This document shows positions 1 to 9,464 of a stretch of 64,000 nt of DNA, piece after piece. The position numbers and the translations under genes were made by a program. The notes beneath the pieces are model-generated. The model worked only from the letters and a program-made list of their open reading frames with translations. It was not told where the DNA came from and did no database searches. Source of the DNA: Gilliamella sp. wkB112 (GTDB lineage: Bacteria > Pseudomonadota > Gammaproteobacteria > Enterobacterales > Orbaceae); assembly GCF_001690685.1 (NCBI RefSeq), contig NZ_LZGL01000017.1:62001-126000 (forward strand), given 5' to 3'. Each line of letters starts with the position of its first letter. The first letter of the stretch is position 1.

Positions 1-2660
1 ATACGTGGGTTTAGTTTATCTGGATTAATATCGAACTTTTTAATCGCTTCATCTACTACACTTGTTGCAATATCACCACGTTTAGCTAGTTCGCCTAATG
101 CAGCAACCACGACATAAGATGCATCGACTTCAAAATGATGACGTAAATTTTCGCGGCTATCACTACGACCAAAACCATCAGTACCAAGGACTCTATAATT
201 TTCAGCTGGAACAAAGGCACGAATTTGATCGGCAAATAATTTCATATAATCAGTTGAAACAACCGCTGGATTGCTATTCATCACTTGAGTTATGTATGGA
301 ACTTTAGGTTTTTCACTTGGATGTAACATATTATAACGTTCACAATCTTGACCTTCGCGAGCAAGTTCAGTGAAAGAAGTTACGCTGTATACATCTGAGC
401 TAATACCATAGTTTTTAGCTAGAATCTCAGCTGCTTCACGCACATGACGCAAAATAGAGCCAGAACCTAATAACTGCACTGATGGTTTGTCTTTTTGACC
501 TTCTACTCTATCAAGTTTATAAATACCACGACGAATACCTTCTTCTGCACCTTCTGGCATAGCTGGTTGAGCATAGTTTTCGTTAAGCGTTGTGATATAG
601 TAGTAAACGTTTTCTTGATCACCATACATACGGCGCAAACCGTCTTGCATAATTACAGCGACTTCATAGGCGTAAGCAGGATCGTAGGCAATACAGTTCG
701 GAATAGTTAAGGCTTGAATATGGCTGTGACCATCTTGATGTTGTAAACCTTCACCATTTAAAGTAGTACGACCCGAAGTACCACCAATCATGAATCCTCG
801 TGCTTGTTCATCACCTGCGGCCCACATTAAATCACCAACACGTTGGAAACCAAACATAGAGTAATAAATATAAAAAGGAATCATCGGGAAGTCATTTGTA
901 CTATAAGAAGTTGCAGCAGCTAACCATGAAGCGGTAGCCCCACATTCATTAATACCTTCCTGCAAAATTTGACCTTTTTCATCTTCACGATAATAAGCCA
1001 CTTGTTCTTTATCTTGTGGTGTATATTGTTGCCCATGTGGGTTATAGATACCAATTTGACGGAATAAACCTTCCATACCAAAAGTACGCGCTTCGTCAGC
1101 TAAGATTGGTACTAAACGAGGTGCCAAGTCTTTATCTTTCAGCATGATATTCAGTGCTCGCACAAATGCAATAGTAGTTGAAATTTCTTTGGTTTGCGCT
1201 TCAAGCAATGAGGAAAATTCAGTTAACGGTGGGATTGAAACAGTACCTGAGAATTTGGTTAATCTTGAAGGAACATAACCATGTAAAGCATTGCGACGTT
1301 CATGGATATATTTGTATTCTGGAGTGTGTTCTTCGAATTTAATATAAGGTAATTTTTCGAGAGCATCATCGGTGACTGGAATATTGAAGAAATCACGCAC
1401 ATGACGCACGCCATCCATATTCATTTTTTTAACTTGGTGAGCTATATTTTTGGCTTCAGCTGCCTGCCCCATGCCATAACCTTTAATGGTATGGGCTAAA
1501 ATAACCGTTGGACGATCCTTAGTTTGCTTTGCACGATTAAAAGCAGCAAACATTTTTGCAGGATCTTGACCACCACGATTTAGTCGGAAAATCTCTTCAT
1601 CAGTCATGTCTTTAACTAATTCAGCTGTTTCGGGATATTTACCGAAGAAATGTTCACGAACATAGGCTCCGTCTTTAGATTTGAAAGTTTGGTAATCACC
1701 ATCAAGGGTTTCATTCATTAAACGAATTAATTTACCTGATTTATCTTTTTGTAACAGTTTATCCCAACGATTGCCCCAAATAACTTTAATTACATCCCAA
1801 CCAGCACCTGCAAATACCCCTTCTAATTCATTGATAATTTTTCCATTACCTGTTACTGGTCCATCAAGACGTTGTAAATTACAGTTGATGATAAAAACTA
1901 AATTATCTAATTTTTCACGAGTAGCAAGGGTAATGGCACCTTTTGATTCTGGCTCATCCATTTCGCCATCGCCTAAAAATGCATAAACGGTTTGCTCAGT
2001 TGTATCTTTAAGACCGCGGTGATTTAGATATTTTAAAAAGCGAGCTTGGAAAATTGCACTAATTGGACCTAAGCCCATTGAAACTGTTGGAAATTGCCAA
2101 AATTCAGGCAATAATTTTGGATGTGGGTAAGAAGGCAAACCTTTACCGTGAACTTCTTGTCGGAAGTTATCTAATTGTTCTTCTGTTAAGCGTCCTTCAA
2201 CAAAAGCTCGTGAATATATACCAGGTGAAACATGTCCTTGGAAATAAACCAAATCACCGCCGTCTTTAGCATTTCGAGCACGAAAAAAGTGATTAAAACA
2301 AACTTCATAAAAAGTAGCTGCTGATTGAAATGAAGCCATGTGCCCGCCAAGCTCTAAATCTTTTTTAGAGGCTCTCAGCACCATCATCATAGCATTCCAA
2401 CGGACAATTGAACGAATGCGTCTTTCGATCTCCCAATCCCCAGGATACGCAGGTTGTTCTTCTACTGGAATGGTATTAATATAATTACTTGTTGAAGAAC
2501 CAAAAAGCAATGGGACGCCCCCATCTCTCGCTTTATTGACAAGATGTTCGATAATATACTGCGCGCGTTCTATCCCTTCCTCACGAATGATTGAATCAAG
2601 ACTTTTCAGCCAATCTTGAGTTTCAATGGGATCGATATCATTCATTTGCATGTCCGACAT
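1..2660 (-). CDS. aceE: Pyruvate dehydrogenase E1 component (3' end cut by window edge)
   Basis: Thiamine-diphosphate decarboxylase subunit of the pyruvate dehydrogenase complex; converts pyruvate to an acetyl group passed to the E2 lipoyl domain. The minus frame is open from the ATG at 2660 (MSDMQMNDIDPIETQDW) to base 3, 886 codons, against 887 residues in E. coli, so only the last residue or two and the stop are missing. The homodimeric-E1 thiamine-diphosphate motif GDGEMDEPES lies near residue 230, and the C-terminus reads DKLNPR as in the family. An AGAGG ribosome site lies at 2668-2672. aceF and lpd would be expected beyond the left edge. The divergent lipB-lipA pair makes the lipoyl cofactor used by this complex, which makes the neighbourhood functionally coherent. 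Confidence 0.97.
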   Translation of the reverse strand, partial: MSDMQMNDIDPIETQDWLKSLDSIIREEGIERAQYIIEHLVNKARDGGVPLLFGSSTSNYINTIPVEEQPAYPGDWEIERRIRSIVRWNAMMMVLRASKKDLELGGHMASFQSAATFYEVCFNHFFRARNAKDGGDLVYFQGHVSPGIYSRAFVEGRLTEEQLDNFRQEVHGKGLPSYPHPKLLPEFWQFPTVSMGLGPISAIFQARFLKYLNHRGLKDTTEQTVYAFLGDGEMDEPESKGAITLATREKLDNLVFIINCNLQRLDGPVTGNGKIINELEGVFAGAGWDVIKVIWGNRWDKLLQKDKSGKLIRLMNETLDGDYQTFKSKDGAYVREHFFGKYPETAELVKDMTDEEIFRLNRGGQDPAKMFAAFNRAKQTKDRPTVILAHTIKGYGMGQAAEAKNIAHQVKKMNMDGVRHVRDFFNIPVTDDALEKLPYIKFEEHTPEYKYIHERRNALHGYVPSRLTKFSGTVSIPPLTEFSSLLEAQTKEISTTIAFVRALNIMLKDKDLAPRLVPILADEARTFGMEGLFRQIGIYNPHGQQYTPQDKEQVAYYREDEKGQILQEGINECGATASWLAAATSYSTNDFPMIPFYIYYSMFGFQRVGDLMWAAGDEQARGFMIGGTSGRTTLNGEGLQHQDGHSHIQALTIPNCIAYDPAYAYEVAVIMQDGLRRMYGDQENVYYYITTLNENYAQPAMPEGAEEGIRRGIYKLDRVEGQKDKPSVQLLGSGSILRHVREAAEILAKNYGISSDVYSVTSFTELAREGQDCERYNMLHPSEKPKVPYITQVMNSNPAVVSTDYMKLFADQIRAFVPAENYRVLGTDGFGRSDSRENLRHHFEVDASYVVVAALGELAKRGDIATSVVDEAIKKFDINPDKLNPR

Positions 2661-3026
2661 ATAAAAACCTCTTTTTTTGTTAGAAAAAATGCAGCATTCA
2701 CTATCGTTAGCTATAACTAAATCTATAACTAATAATAACTTCCAACTCTGCATAACGGAGTTTAATTCATATAAGGATGCCAGTTTCAAAAGAAAAGTAA
2801 AGCAAACCGGCAATTAGAAAAGAATGTTAATTCCTATCAAATTAATCAACTATTTCAATACATTTGTTACTGAAATCTTAATTAATTGATAAATAATAAT
2901 TTTATTAAAAATAGAGTCTTTAAAAGTGATAGTTTTGCTTACATCTTGATTTAGCCTCAGTTGTCAAGGTGTAGCAAAATCTGTTATATAGATGTAAATT
3001 AATTTATAAATACTTGTATTAATTAT
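2661..3026. promoter_or_regulatory. aceE/lipB divergent intergenic region with lipB promoter
   Basis: This 366-bp AT-rich spacer separates the divergent aceE and lipB. Toward lipB there is a good sigma-70 promoter: TTGTCA at 2961-2966, an 18-bp spacer, and an extended -10 TGT-TATATA with its hexamer at 2985-2990. Transcription would begin near 2997, about 30 bases before the lipB ATG. No PdhR-like operator (AATTGGTnnnACCAATT) is visible, and no pdhR gene lies between. No other gene is seen here. Confidence 0.5.
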
Positions 3027-3644
3027 ATGTTCAATAATGTCGTTATTAGAGATTTAGGTAATATGCCTTACATGCAAACTTACCAAGCTATGCATGACTT
3101 TACCCAAAACCGCAATCATCAAACGAACGATGAAATTTGGCTAGTTGAGCATCCATCAGTATTCACGCAAGGCAAGGTTGGTAAACCTGAACATTTATTA
3201 ACTAAAACTGATATCCCAGTAGTTCAAACTGATCGGGGAGGGCAAATTACTTATCATGCTCCCGGTCAACAAATAATGTATATTCTGTTGGATTTGAAAC
3301 GACGAAAAATTGGTATTCGCCAAGTAGTTAGTTACTTAGAAAATAGCGTTATTCAAACATTAGCTCATTACAATATTGAAGCATATGCTAAAACTGATGC
3401 CCCGGGTGTGTATATTGACAATAAAAAGATCTGCTCACTAGGTTTACATATTAAACATGGTTGTACCTTACACGGACTGGCATTAAATATTAATATGGAT
3501 CTTACTCCATTTAATAACATCAATCCTTGTGGTTATGCGGGATTGCAAATGACGCAATTGAAAGATTATGTTGCATCAATTGATCGCCAAGAGATAAAAC
3601 AATTGTTAACTGATATTTTTGTTAGTCAGTTACCTAACCAATAA
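3027..3644 (+). CDS. lipB: Octanoyl-[ACP]:protein N-octanoyltransferase
   Basis: Moves the octanoyl chain from acyl carrier protein to lipoyl domains, the first step of lipoate synthesis, in the cytoplasm. 205 residues, close to the family length (about 213). The BPL/LplA/LipB fold shows in [14 protein letters not shown] (the RGG-T-HGPGQ signature, with alanine in the usual second glycine position), the catalytic-lysine loop [15 protein letters not shown], and a late cysteine in INPCGYAG. The start aligns with E. coli LipB (MYQDKILVRQLG). No clear Shine-Dalgarno precedes it, so initiation may be weak or leader-dependent. It lies 11 bases before lipA and forms an operon with it. Confidence 0.97.
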   Translation: MFNNVVIRDLGNMPYMQTYQAMHDFTQNRNHQTNDEIWLVEHPSVFTQGKVGKPEHLLTKTDIPVVQTDRGGQITYHAPGQQIMYILLDLKRRKIGIRQVVSYLENSVIQTLAHYNIEAYAKTDAPGVYIDNKKICSLGLHIKHGCTLHGLALNINMDLTPFNNINPCGYAGLQMTQLKDYVASIDRQEIKQLLTDIFVSQLPNQ

Positions 3645-3655
3645 GATAAAAAATT

Positions 3656-4615
3656 ATGCCAGATAATGAAACAATAATTAGAAGTTCAAAATATCGTGAT
3701 GCTGACAAAACCCGACTCATTCCTACAATTACTTTAGAAGATGCCGCTCCACTCAAAAAACCAGAATGGATGCGGATTAAATTATCGGCCCATTCAGATA
3801 ATATTGCGCATATAAAAAATACTATGCGTAAGCATGGGTTACATTCAGTTTGTGAGGAAGCATCTTGCCCTAATTTGGCTGAATGTTTCAATCACGGTAC
3901 CGCTACTTTTATGATTTTAGGTGATATTTGTACCCGCCGTTGTCCATTTTGTGATGTTGCTCATGGCCGTCCTTTACCACCTGATCATGAGGAACCAAAT
4001 AAATTAGCTCTAACAATTCAGGAAATGAGATTACGCTATGTAGTTATTACTTCGGTGGATCGTGATGACCTCAAAGATGGTGGTGCCAGCCATTTTGCTG
4101 CTTGTACTGCGGAAATACGTGCTTCGAGCCCTAACATCAAAGTAGAAACTTTAACTCCAGATTTTCGTGGTTGTATTGATGAAGCAGTGGCAGTATTGAG
4201 TGATAATCCACCAGATGTTTTTAACCATAATTTAGAGAATATTCCCCGCTTATATAAAAAGATCCGTCCAGGGGCTAGCTATGAAGGTTCACTCAAATTA
4301 TTAGCCTCTTTTAAAGAAAAACACCCTGAAATCCCTACTAAGTCAGGTTTAATGGTTGGTCTTGGTGAAACCAATCAAGAACTAATTCAAGTACTAAAAG
4401 ACTTACGTTTCCATGGGGTAACTATGTTAACTCTTGGTCAGTACTTGCAACCCAGCAAATATCATTTACCAGTTGAGCGCTATGTTTCTCCCCAAGAATT
4501 TGATGAACTTAAACAAACTGCTTTAGCTTTAGGATTTACCCATGCGGCTTGCGGTCCGTTTGTACGTTCTTCTTATCATGCTGATTTACAGGCAATGGGA
4601 AAAGAGGTTAAGTGA
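3656..4615 (+). CDS. lipA: Lipoyl synthase (radical SAM)
   Basis: Radical SAM enzyme that inserts two sulfurs into octanoyl-protein to form the lipoyl cofactor for PDH, OGDH and GCS. 319 residues (E. coli 321). The auxiliary iron-sulfur cluster cysteines are C66, C71 and C77 ([12 protein letters not shown]), the radical-SAM CxxxCxxC is C92, C96 and C99 (CTRRCPFC), and the conserved C-terminal RSSY that ligates the auxiliary cluster is present. It sits directly after lipB and faces aceE, so cofactor synthesis and a main consumer are side by side. It converges on yejM. Confidence 0.98.
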   Translation: MPDNETIIRSSKYRDADKTRLIPTITLEDAAPLKKPEWMRIKLSAHSDNIAHIKNTMRKHGLHSVCEEASCPNLAECFNHGTATFMILGDICTRRCPFCDVAHGRPLPPDHEEPNKLALTIQEMRLRYVVITSVDRDDLKDGGASHFAACTAEIRASSPNIKVETLTPDFRGCIDEAVAVLSDNPPDVFNHNLENIPRLYKKIRPGASYEGSLKLLASFKEKHPEIPTKSGLMVGLGETNQELIQVLKDLRFHGVTMLTLGQYLQPSKYHLPVERYVSPQEFDELKQTALALGFTHAACGPFVRSSYHADLQAMGKEVK

Positions 4616-4658
4616 TCGCTTCACCTTAGACTTTAATTTACGGTAAAATGAAATACTC

Positions 4659-4692
4659 AAACGTATAGCACTCCTGAAACATCTTTACAAAA
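4659..4692 (+). repeat. Dispersed 3'-flanking motif, copy A
   Basis: AAACGTATAG, a 6-base spacer, then TGAAACATCTTTACAAAA. It begins 43 bases after the lipA stop, in lipA orientation. Close copies with the same 6-base spacer follow ptrA (30426-30460, minus) and ybhR (60464-60498, plus). It has no obvious hairpin, so it is not a standard terminator. Function unknown. Confidence 0.6.
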
Positions 4693-4741
4693 TAATTAAT
4701 CAATAAATTATTAGATGAATAATAAGTCACAACTACCGATT

Positions 4742-6514
4742 TTAATTATCCACCACCATAAAGCGACGGTTTTCGGTGACAATTTGTAAAAATATTGGCA
4801 GACTAATTACCTCACCTTTTTGTAATTTACCATCAAGGTTATAAATTTTTGACCGCCCAAAAGCATCGAGAACAACAGTTTTATCATCATAAAGGGCCGC
4901 AACTTCGTTTTCATTGCCTGCTACTACCCATTGGCGACGATTATTATCAAATAAATTTTGACCTTGGCTATATTGTTTGGCTGGAGTAGTAACCCAAAAT
5001 ACATCTTGCATTAATGTTCTCATAATGTCAGTCTGCGAAGTTGTTTGCTCAATTCGGGCACTTTCTTTATTTGGCCACCTAATAATCAAAGGCACTTTTA
5101 TTGAGTCACGATTAAAAATACTACCATTATTAGGTGTAACTATTTTTTTAGTTTCATCAACATTAATATCATTAGTTCCGGTAATAATGATAATAGTATT
5201 TTCATAAGCATTAGATAATTGCAGATAAGCTATTAATGACTCTAAATATTGATCTAATTTTTTTGCGGCGCTCTCATATTCTGTTAATGATACTTTTTTA
5301 TTTTTATCACTAAGTGAATAGTGAATAATCGAAAATAATGGTGCATGGTTTTCAAGTTTATTTTGCTCATCATGCCATGCCATCCAATTATCTGTTACTT
5401 GTTTATTCGATTGTCTCTTTGGTTCAGGCAGAGTAAAGTTAGATAACAACGCATTTCGATATAATGGTTCTGAAAAACCATCTGTTGCAAATAAACCTAA
5501 ATTATAATGTTGCTTGGCAACCACATCCAATAATACTGATGGTTTGTGACCTGTTAAGATACTGTTGTAATAATTTGGATCTAAACCATAAAATAGTGAA
5601 AAATCATTTAAATAGGCTTCATTACTGGCTCCATAATGATTAGTAAATTGGGTATTTTCTTGAGCAAATTTATTCAACCACAACATGTTATTGGTTAATA
5701 ATTTACTATTCCAACCGTCAATCATAATCATTAGCACATTTTGTTTCACTGTAGGTTCATCAAAAGCAATGCGACCAAGAGGATATTCGATGGTCATAGC
5801 AAAAGGATTACCTTCTTGAGCAAGACGATCACGATAACCATTTTCCTCAATAAATCCATAACGTTCAAGAAAATGTCGGGCTGTTAGTGGATAAGAGAGT
5901 GGTAAACTCGATCGTTGCATAGTTATTGGACGGTAGAAATTAGCATCCGCCCAAATATGAATTAAATGTGAAGAAATGAAACAAACAATAAATAAAATAA
6001 CTACTGGCTTAGCATAGCGTCTACGTTTACTCAGACTACGTAATTTTTTCCAACTCCAAACAGAAAATAAAATTTCTATCAATAAGATAAAAGGAATAGC
6101 AATAAATTCGACGCTTAAAAAAGAAGCTTTTTGATTAAAAAATAACTTTAAAATAGATAAATTAAGATGCATTCGAAAATGCGAAAAAACTTCAATATCA
6201 ATAACTAATAGTGATATTCCAACAGTAGCAATGATAGTGGCAATAATTCGTTGCCAGCGTGATGAATAAATAAAAAAACTTAACGGAAAAAGTAAAATCA
6301 AATAGGTAATAAAAGTTAAAAAACTAAAATGCCCAATAGCACTAATAATGGCATAGAATCTACCAATAAAAGTTCGTGGCCAATCGGCAATGAACAAATA
6401 TTTGCTACCTAATATAATAACTACAAAAATGTTAAATAAAGTAAACCAATGCCCCCAACTTACTATTTGTGAAGAGCGGTCATCCTTTAAGTGATTATTT
6501 TTGATTTTGAGCAT
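4742..6514 (-). CDS. yejM: Inner-membrane sulfatase-like protein YejM/PbgA (DUF3413)
   Basis: Inner-membrane regulator of lipopolysaccharide level; in E. coli it senses periplasmic LPS and controls LpxC turnover through LapB. It has an N-terminal DUF3413 five-helix membrane domain (SQIVSWGHWFTLFNI, then further hydrophobic segments to about residue 200) and a periplasmic alkaline-phosphatase/sulfatase-like domain starting near VLMIMIDGWNSKLL. The protein is 590 residues from the ATG at 6514, against 586 in E. coli. A TTG at 6553 would add 13 residues with no counterpart in the family; neither start has a clear Shine-Dalgarno, so the ATG was chosen by alignment. It is convergent with lipA and divergent from lonH. 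Confidence 0.93.
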   Translation of the reverse strand: MLKIKNNHLKDDRSSQIVSWGHWFTLFNIFVVIILGSKYLFIADWPRTFIGRFYAIISAIGHFSFLTFITYLILLFPLSFFIYSSRWQRIIATIIATVGISLLVIDIEVFSHFRMHLNLSILKLFFNQKASFLSVEFIAIPFILLIEILFSVWSWKKLRSLSKRRRYAKPVVILFIVCFISSHLIHIWADANFYRPITMQRSSLPLSYPLTARHFLERYGFIEENGYRDRLAQEGNPFAMTIEYPLGRIAFDEPTVKQNVLMIMIDGWNSKLLTNNMLWLNKFAQENTQFTNHYGASNEAYLNDFSLFYGLDPNYYNSILTGHKPSVLLDVVAKQHYNLGLFATDGFSEPLYRNALLSNFTLPEPKRQSNKQVTDNWMAWHDEQNKLENHAPLFSIIHYSLSDKNKKVSLTEYESAAKKLDQYLESLIAYLQLSNAYENTIIIITGTNDINVDETKKIVTPNNGSIFNRDSIKVPLIIRWPNKESARIEQTTSQTDIMRTLMQDVFWVTTPAKQYSQGQNLFDNNRRQWVVAGNENEVAALYDDKTVVLDAFGRSKIYNLDGKLQKGEVISLPIFLQIVTENRRFMVVDN

Positions 6515-6704
6515 ATTTAATTGTTGCTGATAAAAATTAAGAAAGTAAAACAAACCTTAGATTGTCGAGTAGTTTACCTGATTTGAAAAAATCTTTCTGT
6601 AATTTTTTTATTTGTTAGCATAAACATTTTGCTAACTGTTGGCGTTATAATCGATACTTGTTATAATTTGCAAATTATTTTCGTTAACAAAAAAGATAAT
6701 TATT

Positions 6705-8477
6705 TTGGCAATTACACAACTCACAGCAAAGCAAACCCAACCTAATTTAGAACAACTTAATGAACTAATAGCCAAGGCCGACACCAGCGCCCCTTCTGAA
6801 CCAAGTAAATCTGACCATTTACTTAGTTGGCAGCCACGCGTTGCTTCTGCTTTGTCGATGTTATGCCCAACAACAAGAGCCAATTACCAGCCTCGCTTTA
6901 TGTTACTCAAGGCGAATGAGAGTGAGTTATTGTTTGATTTACTAAGGCAATCAGTTAAATTAAACACATCCACCATGGAATTAGGTTATAGCTACTATTT
7001 TGGTGAAAATAAAATCACTTTGACTGCGGCTAAAAGTAAGCAAGATAATTTTGCAACTTTAGATAATTGTTTATCAGCAACTACTGTTGACGCGGAAAAA
7101 CTGTTTGGTTGTGTTAGACAACCAGAAAATAGCCCCATCAAATTACAAGCTGGCTTAGTACATCAGGCTAATGGTGGTGTTTTAATCTTAGGTTTACGTT
7201 CGTTACTCAGCCAACCTTCCCTATGGGCAAAGCTAAAACAGATGGTAATCAAACAAGAGTTTGAATGGTTTTCTTCTGATGAGTCCCATCCTTTACCTTT
7301 AGCCATACCGTCAATGCCACTAGACTTACGTATTATTTTAGTTGGTGATCGCTTAAGTTTGTCTGATTTACAAGAATTTGAACCTGAGTTTTATGCTACG
7401 GCAATTTATGCTGAATTTGAAAATGAATTGCAAATCAAATCAACCGAACAAATAACCAACTGGCTTAGTTATTTGCAATTTATTGCCCATAATCAACAAT
7501 TACCTACTATTGATAAATCCGCTTTTGCTAGATTTTATAAACAAGCAACTCGTTACACTGGTGATCAATATTATTTGCCACTAGCTGTTGATTGGGTGCA
7601 GTCGTTACTGGTTGATGCTGCATATTTTGCTAAAAATAATACCATTGATAATGATTCTTTAACACAAGCGATTACCCAAAAATCATGGCGTGAGGATTAC
7701 TTGATTGAGCGATTTCATGACGAAATTTTTAGTAATCAAATAATGATAGATACTAAAAATCAAGTAGTAGGGCAGATTAATGGCTTATCGGTTATTGAAT
7801 ATCCGGGTTATCCAAGAATGATTGGCGAACCAACGCGCTTAAGCTGTTTAGTGCATTTTGGTGACGGTGAATTAATTGATATTGAACGTAAAACCGAACT
7901 TGCCGGTAGTATTCATTCCAAAAGTATGATGATTATGCAGTCATTTATTATGTCTGAGTTTGCGATTAATCATCAATTGCCCTTTTCAACTTCTTTAGTA
8001 TTTGAGCAATCCTATAGCGAAATTGACGGTGATAGTGCTTCACTTGCCGGGCTTTGTGCTTTAATTAGTGCCCTTTCTCAACAACCAATAGATCAACAAC
8101 TAGCGGTCACAGGTTCCGTAGATCAGTTTGGGCATGTGCAATCGATTGGTGGAGTTAATGAGAAAATTGAAGGCTTTTTTGCTGTATGCCAGAATCAGGG
8201 ATTAACTGGTCAACAAGGCGTTATTATTCCAGCTAGTAATCAACGGCATTTAAGTTTAAATGATGATGTGATAGCTGCAATCAAGCAAGATAAGTTTTCA
8301 ATTTGGGCAGTTGAACATATAGCAGAAGCACTTTACTTATTGACCGGTATTCCTTATAAAGATGAATCTAGTATTAGTTTATATAAGTTGATTCATGCCC
8401 GCATGCAAACAATGCTATTACAAGATAAAAAACATAATAGCTGGCTGAGTAAATGGCAAAAATATTGCAAAAAGTAG
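6705..8477 (+). CDS. lonH: Lon-like protease, YcbZ/LonH family
   Basis: Lon-type serine/lysine protease without a canonical N-terminal Lon domain. 590 residues (E. coli YcbZ 586). The N-terminal AAA-like half is degenerate (GLVHQANGGVLILGLR resembles the Walker B region). The C-terminal Lon proteolytic domain carries the catalytic dyad Ser444 (GDSASLAG) and Lys487 (GGVNEKIEGF). Translation must start at the TTG at 6705: the resulting MAITQL aligns with MTITKL of E. coli and no upstream ATG exists. Order lonH-fabA is as in E. coli. Divergent from yejM. Confidence 0.93.
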   Translation: MAITQLTAKQTQPNLEQLNELIAKADTSAPSEPSKSDHLLSWQPRVASALSMLCPTTRANYQPRFMLLKANESELLFDLLRQSVKLNTSTMELGYSYYFGENKITLTAAKSKQDNFATLDNCLSATTVDAEKLFGCVRQPENSPIKLQAGLVHQANGGVLILGLRSLLSQPSLWAKLKQMVIKQEFEWFSSDESHPLPLAIPSMPLDLRIILVGDRLSLSDLQEFEPEFYATAIYAEFENELQIKSTEQITNWLSYLQFIAHNQQLPTIDKSAFARFYKQATRYTGDQYYLPLAVDWVQSLLVDAAYFAKNNTIDNDSLTQAITQKSWREDYLIERFHDEIFSNQIMIDTKNQVVGQINGLSVIEYPGYPRMIGEPTRLSCLVHFGDGELIDIERKTELAGSIHSKSMMIMQSFIMSEFAINHQLPFSTSLVFEQSYSEIDGDSASLAGLCALISALSQQPIDQQLAVTGSVDQFGHVQSIGGVNEKIEGFFAVCQNQGLTGQQGVIIPASNQRHLSLNDDVIAAIKQDKFSIWAVEHIAEALYLLTGIPYKDESSISLYKLIHARMQTMLLQDKKHNSWLSKWQKYCKK

Positions 8478-8506
8478 CAATTGCCCATAAACTTTAAAGC
8501 ACCGAG

Positions 8507-8525
8507 CCATTGCTAGATGCAATGG
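8507..8525. other. Small hairpin between lonH and fabA
   Basis: Perfect 7-bp arms CCATTGC and GCAATGG around TAGAT. No T-run follows, so this is an attenuator-like or processing hairpin at best. No FadR-type operator was recognised in the same 147-bp spacer. Confidence 0.3.
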
Positions 8526-8624
8526 TAATAGATTAGTTTTATAACGATTAATTTTCGTAATATGGTTTTTCAAAAATTATTTTAACAACCATTTATGTAT
8601 TAACAACAAACAAAAGGTTTTTAT

Positions 8625-9146
8625 ATGACATTTGAACGTAAGTCTTCATACGATAAAGCAGATCTGATTAAATCAGGTAATAATGAATTATTTGGTCACG
8701 ACGGTCCCCCTTTACCATCCGATTTAATGTTAATGATGGATCGCGTTATCGAAATGAATGAAGATGGCGGTAATTTTGGCAAAGGTTATGTCGAAGCTGA
8801 ACTGGACATCAATCCTGATTTATGGTTCTTTAAATGCCATTTTAAAAACGATCCAGTTATGCCTGGTTGCCTTGGCCTTGACGCTTTATGGCAATTAGTA
8901 GGATTTTATTTAGGTTGGCTTGGTGGTAAAGGTAAAGGCCGAGCTTTGGGAGTTGGCGAACTTAAACTAAAAGGTCAAGTATTACCAAATAATAAAAAAG
9001 TCACTTATAAAATTCACTTTAAACGAGTTATTAATCGTAAATTAATTATGGGAATCGGTGATGGCGAAGTTTTAGTTGATGGTAAACCAATTTATGAAGC
9101 CACCGATCTAAAGGTTGGTTTATTCAAAGATACAAGCAGTTTTTAA
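8625..9146 (+). CDS. fabA: 3-hydroxydecanoyl-[ACP] dehydratase/isomerase
   Basis: Dehydrates 3-hydroxydecanoyl-ACP and isomerises trans-2- to cis-3-decenoyl-ACP, the entry point to unsaturated fatty acids. 173 residues (E. coli 172), single hot-dog fold. The active-site histidine is H72 ([12 protein letters not shown]) and the acid is D86 ([10 protein letters not shown]). An AAAGG ribosome site precedes the ATG. It follows lonH after 147 bases containing a small hairpin. A strong hairpin terminator follows. Confidence 0.98.
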   Translation: MTFERKSSYDKADLIKSGNNELFGHDGPPLPSDLMLMMDRVIEMNEDGGNFGKGYVEAELDINPDLWFFKCHFKNDPVMPGCLGLDALWQLVGFYLGWLGGKGKGRALGVGELKLKGQVLPNNKKVTYKIHFKRVINRKLIMGIGDGEVLVDGKPIYEATDLKVGLFKDTSSF

Positions 9147-9162
9147 CTTTTCACTATTACAT

Positions 9163-9193
9163 AAACCTTACTAACCACGAGTTAGTGAGGTTT
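9163..9193 (+). terminator. fabA terminator
   Basis: 13-bp stem AAACCTTACTAAC / GTTAGTGAGGTTT with one G-T wobble and a 5-base loop, 16 bases after the fabA stop. The tail is A-rich rather than a clean T-run on the plus strand, so it could also act from the other direction. Confidence 0.6.
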
Positions 9194-9464
9194 AAACAAA
9201 AAATGCTATTTTATTTCAACTTATTGAAATAATTTAAAAATCGTCCTATAGTCCCTAGCGATGTCAATTTCCTTGCTGATCTTGGCAGAACTAAATTACT
9301 CATTTGCTCATAGTATTAGTAAATGGATAATTTTTATTAACCATTAAAATAGATATACCAAATTTATACCCAAATATTTCCGGGTCAAAATAAATCCTTC
9401 TGGTGTTTTCGTAGCCAACCAATCAGAAATAATATGGATGAATAATGCGTATATTTATTTGTGA
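9194..9464. other. Intergenic spacer, no recognised feature
   Basis: AT-rich spacer between the fabA terminator and the MFS gene. Frames are broken on both strands, and no RNA gene or clear promoter was recognised. A short imperfect palindrome (ACCC...GGGT around 9368-9386) is the only structure noticed. Confidence 0.4.

Noticed and set aside
495..2269. Plus-strand frames within the aceE region
   Set aside because: Shadows of the minus-strand aceE reading frame, which is continuous over 886 codons.
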